DNA of 21,411 nt, from assembly GCA_008931825.1 (NCBI GenBank), contig QXVZ01008377.1:1-21411 (forward strand), given 5' to 3'. How positions within the stretch are numbered: the stretch's first letter is position 1; each line of letters opens with the position of its first letter. Source of the DNA: Phallusia fumigata. Taxonomy: Eukaryota; Chordata; Ascidiacea; Phlebobranchia; Ascidiidae. The notes beneath the pieces were generated by a model, which worked only from the letters and a program-made list of their open reading frames with translations, was not told where the DNA came from and ran no database searches. Shown here in pieces: positions 18,035 to 21,411 of this stretch. Position numbers and translations under genes: made by a program.

Positions 18035-19910
18035 TCATTTCAAGTTTTCAAGTCATCAGATCATCATCAACTTTTCAAAAGTACTTCGTCAATTTGTCCA
18101 AGGTAAATACTTTGTAGTGTAATTAAGTAATTAGTCGGGTGTTTTTTTCGTAAAATAAAAATTTTAAGTAATAAAATGGCTGAAATATAAAGTCATGTTT
18201 TTTCTGTTACATTTACACGGGGAGTTGCGACAATAGACAATAATATTATCATAGTGGTTTCGTTTCAGTTAGGATGAAGATTTTGATTCTGACCATCGCC
18301 TGTGCGTTTATTGGAGTCGCAAGCGCCGTGACCTATTACCCAGGTAAGATAACTGTTGGGGTCACAAGAGAAAATCAGAAGTTGAACCCAAGATCCCATT
18401 CTTGATGGAAACTACTGGCAAAGAATCAACGCGATTCAAAAATGCGCCAGAGTCGCTAACAATCACGGCGATGACGTATTTGCTGTTCAGGTAACGTCAT
18501 AAACTTGTTATGTCTGCAGAAATGCGGTTGACGTTATGTAGGGGTATTCGAGTCGTCTTGAAGAATGTGCTAATTTTTGATAATGTTGCAGCGGCTGTTT
18601 ATTTCAAAAGTGAAATAATAGAATAACGCGCAAGTCGAAAACAACAAGAGAGTGCGCGGGCAACACGAAAAAGGCAATAGACACGCTTCGCTTGTTTCAC
18701 GTGCACATAAACACGTGACAAAAGTCGTAGGGGCGCTACAATGTGCTAATTTGTAATTATTTTGGAGTCCGTTTTGATGAGGTTGTTCTTCAATACACTG
18801 AACACAGAGTGTACTCCGCACATAAAAAACATAATTTTCCCCACAGAACGGAGGTTGGTGTGCCAGCTCATCCACAGCTCGAGATACTTACCGTCAATAT
18901 GGAACAAGCACAGCTTGTTTGGCTGGAGGTAAAGGAGGTTCCTGGGCTAATCAGGTTTACGAAATCAACTCTATTTCGGAAGGTAAATGTTGAATATATT
19001 TATGAATCATACACGTGCAAGTTTAGAATTGTTGACACTTGGATTTTGTGAAGCATTAACAGATTGCCATTCATCCTTCCTTTGTAGCTGCTTAACGTTA
19101 TGCAAATTAAACGTTATAGTTAACCTTGAACCATATTTTGCAGCCTACAAGTAACATTTTGCTGTCGATAAATTTGGTAAAATTGTACGATTATGATAAA
19201 GTTTAGGGATGCGTAACCTTTTTGCAAAAAAAAATTCTTTTTCACAAAATCGACAAACGAATTTCATTTTTTCAGCTTCCCTGTTTGACCTCGGCTGAAG
19301 ACTGACACTTCAGACCGCGCTGTCCCAACTCTTGAAGGACTTGACCCGATTCTCGATGGCGATTACTGGACTCGCCAGGCTGCCATCGCCAAATGTGTGC
19401 AAGCTGCGCATGCGCGAGGCTATGACATCATCGCTTTGCAGAACGGTGGTTGGTGCGCTGGATCACGTGACGCCGATTCGACTTACAGGAAATACGGAGC
19501 TAGCACCAACTGTGGAAGTTCAGGCAAGGGAGGCTCATGGGCGAATCGAGTTTACCGCATTCGTGTGTTGAAAACCACGTAAGTATGATTCTCAAATGAA
19601 ATTTTAAAATATTATTCTCAACGTTGATATACCAAGTATATTTTGAATTAGAGAAATCACCGCAGAACAGTATGCCAAACAAAGACTAGGTTTCGGATGG
19701 TTATAAGTACAAAAGTTGAAAAACCAATTGAAATCAAACTCGATTTCAGACAAACCCAAATCAATACAATCCATGTTTTTAACATTTGTACGTTGCCTGA
19801 TGTGTAATGTGTAGGCAACGTTTTAGAAATTCGCAAAAAAACGTTATATGTTTTCACTATAATTGAAACACAACTTATTCATGTTTATACTGTTTTTCAG
19901 AACCTACTAA
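18035..19910 (+). CDS. Gene E: secreted protein with two GGWC modules, second one frameshifted
   Basis: The 5' UTR exon ends at 18102 (CCAAG|GTAAAT). Coding exons are 18274-18343, 18393-18490, 18847-18982, 19276-19578 and 19901-19910. Signal peptide: MKILILTIACAFIGVASA. Module 1 reads DPILDGNYWQRINAIQKCAR, DDVFAVQ, then NGGWCASSSTARDTYRQYG and GGKGGSWANQVYEI. It lacks the usual LGCWxD..RAVPTLEG start. The 49-nt intron 18344-18392 still contains bases resembling that missing part, so it may have arisen by decay of an exon. Module 2 (19276-19578) has the full pattern, AVPTLEGLDPILDGDYWTRQ, AALxNGGWC type and GGSWANRVYRI. However, GGCTGAAGAC at 19293 lacks one base relative to gene F, giving TGA at 19296-19298. 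The last exon gives KTT-TY-stop, and AATAAA is at 19930. As read, translation would end soon after module 1. The deletion is either real or a sequencing error. Confidence 0.65.
18103..18268. other. 5' UTR intron of gene E
   Basis: Runs from GTAAATAC to GTTTCAG, five bases before the ATG at 18274. No other content seen. Confidence 0.6.
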
Positions 19911-19935
19911 TGCTGAAGAGGTGCAGTAGAATAAA

Positions 19936-20914
19936 CTTCGGATTTCTGGACAAGTTAAATGCTTCTCATTTACTTTAATATTAATTGTTGTAGATTTGAT
20001 GAAACAATAAACCCAAGCAAATTATACCAAACCAAACTGCATTGTTTTGTTTCGACGTTTGGAAAAAGCATACATCGTTTTAATCATAAACATTTCACAT
20101 CTTTGTTTTTGAACAAATAACAAGCAATAACGCCCGCAAACAGAATTCAACATAAAGGGTTTTGTTATGCGAGTTGCGGTTTTTGACACTCGCCTTAGGA
20201 ATTTACAGGATGAAAGGTGACGGGTTGCATTATTAGATTTAAGAAGAACAATATCCAATCCGGTAAACTGATAGTGACGACACAATGTCACTCCAAAGAA
20301 TAAAACAACAATGAAAAAAGCATTTAGTCACGTGACCATAGCGTGGCAAAATTGCGAACGTTGAAAATGTAGAAACAAAACAGATAAAAGTTGGCTGTGT
20401 GCAATACAGCTTCGTAAATAGATTGAACCTTATTCACGAGTTCTCTCTATTTATTATTCACTCGTCAATTCGCCCTGCTTAATTCACTCGTTAGACTGAC
20501 TGCAGTCTTGTCAGAAGTTTTAGATGTTTTAATCTGTTGCATTGGATTATGTTTACCCAAATATTTCGACAAAACAAATGACAAAAAACTGTTTGCAGTT
20601 GGAATGTTGAAAACAAAGAAACAAAATAACAGGCAATATATACAGCAGAAATATATATTTTTAGGTTTGTTCATCAATTTGGTCAACATTACTTGAGCAA
20701 GATCTCAGTATGTTCTGAAAACAAAAACAAAATCCACTCAAATTGTTGTTTAAACGGTGGTTGTTTAAATCGAGGAATAATTACATTTGCGGGTAACATG
20801 CTGAAAGCAAATACAATGACATTACTTCACAAAATTTTGTCTGTAGTTATATGTAGTTTTATCTAAGTTCTTCAGATTTATTCTTAATAAGGGCATTTGC
20901 TGTTTATTACTTAC
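19936..20914. other. Region between inverted genes E and F
   Basis: A second AATAAA for gene E is at 20006. Otherwise AT-rich with no recognised gene. I could not find a 3' exon of gene F here. Reading straight through its donor gives KTT then TAA, with ATAAA just after. Confidence 0.45.
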
Positions 20915-21218
20915 GTGGTTTTCAACACACGAATGCGGTAAACTTGGTTCGCCCATGAGCCTCCTTTGCCTGAACTTCCACAGTTGGTGCTGGCTCCGTA
21001 TTTTTTGTAAGTCAACTCGGCGTCACGTGATCCAGCGCACCAACCACCGTTCTGCAAAGCGATAACGTCATAGCCTCGCGCATGCGCAGCTTGCACACAT
21101 TTGGCGATCGCTTCCTGGCGAGTCCAGTAATCGCCATCGAGAATCTGTTCGAGTCCTTCAAGAGTTGGGACGGCGCGGTTTCCATTGTCAGTCCAACAGC
21201 CGAGATTAGTAAGAGAAA
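20915..21218 (-). CDS. Gene F: GGWC module exon, intact (partial gene)
   Basis: Read on the minus strand, the exon opens after TTTCCATCAG and ends CCAC|GTAAGT. It is 304 nt, one more than its twin at 19276-19578, and has no stop. It encodes VSLTNLGCWTDNGNRAVPTL, LDGDYWTRQEAIAKCVQAAH, ARGYDVIALQNGGWCAGSRD, YKKYGASTNC, GKGGSWANQVYRIRVLKTT. Cysteines are at the GCW, AKC, GGWC and TNC positions, probably forming two disulfides, and the product should be extracellular. Start phase is 1, as expected after a signal-peptide exon or another module. That upstream exon lies beyond the window edge or is unrecognised in 21219-21411. I know this module from invertebrate chordate secreted proteins but cannot give it a secure family name or a biochemical function. 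Confidence 0.75.
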
Positions 21219-21411
21219 CTGATGGAAAGAAAAATACAGGATCAGATATTGCAAATGAAATTATTCCTGACCCAAAATCTTGGCGTTGCCACCTACAAAT
21301 TAGGAGCTGACTGATTTCTTATTGCGTGAAACACCAAAATTGAGACAATAGTAGAAACGTCTTTCTTAAAGGCCTAATCAACATTAAAAACTATCATTAC
21401 ACCATGCTGTT
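21219..21411. other. Intron or 5' flank of gene F
   Basis: On the minus strand this runs up to the acceptor TTTTTCTTTCCATCAG. No signal-peptide exon recognised. Confidence 0.4.

Larger units (their letters stand above)
19276..21218. repeat. Inverted repeat: module exons of genes E and F
   Basis: Exon 19276-19578 (+) and exon 20915-21218 (-) share long identical runs, for example the 20 nt beginning GCTGGATCACGTGACGCCGA and the stretch around GCGCATGCGCGAGGCTATGA. By eye only about one base in ten differs. Similarity stops within a few bases of the donor site. Confidence 0.8.

Overview
The window looks like nuclear DNA of an invertebrate chordate, most probably a tunicate such as Ciona. It is AT-rich with short multi-exon genes, GT-AG introns of about 50 to 1,050 nt, AATAAA poly(A) signals, tandem duplications, a ZP-N domain protein and a Cys-rich secreted module (GCW...RAVPTLEG...ALQNGGWC...KYG...GKGGSWANQVY). 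I recall that module from tunicate and amphioxus proteins. There is no bacterial-style operon, and the species assignment is inference. Nearly all long uninterrupted ORFs here are chance; the real genes lie in short exons joined in phase.

Layout. (1) 1-3600: a secreted ZP-N gene (exons 782-885, 1423-1612, 2662-2816, all + strand) with a TATA-like box at 585. Intron 2 holds a hammerhead-ribozyme-like motif (2198-2242) and a tandem repeat with CTCF-like motifs (2497-2618). It is followed by two exons (3259-3418, 3504-3592) that are either the tail of the same gene or the remains of the first member of a tandem family. (2) 5200-11000: the tandem family, with an intact three-exon gene B (5866-6558), a decayed copy X (near 7824) and gene C (9462-10192). 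Gene C has lost its ATG and has TGA in place of a Trp codon. A shared 5'-flank repeat occurs at about 5213, 8763 and 10767; the third copy has no family gene behind it. (3) 11600-15900: a tandem array of tiny secreted-peptide genes. The last (14599-15135) is intact and encodes 63 aa: signal peptide, cationic start, acidic C-terminal exon. Two earlier copies keep the acidic exon, but their first exon is damaged or not found. A MITE-like insertion (13295-13570) sits in copy 2 only. (4) 16081-16505: a decayed methyltransferase-like pseudogene. (5) 17940-19935: gene E, secreted, with one complete-looking and one frameshifted GGWC module. It lies behind a TATA promoter with kappaB-like and STAT-like sites. 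(6) 20915-21218, minus strand: gene F (partial), with an intact exon almost identical to the frameshifted exon of gene E, in inverted orientation.

Taken together, most recognisable coding products carry signal peptides, are small and sit in recent duplications with dead copies. This birth-and-death pattern is typical of fertilisation or immune surface and secreted proteins. The ZP-N domain and the immune-type promoter motifs point that way, but nothing in the sequence proves a shared pathway.
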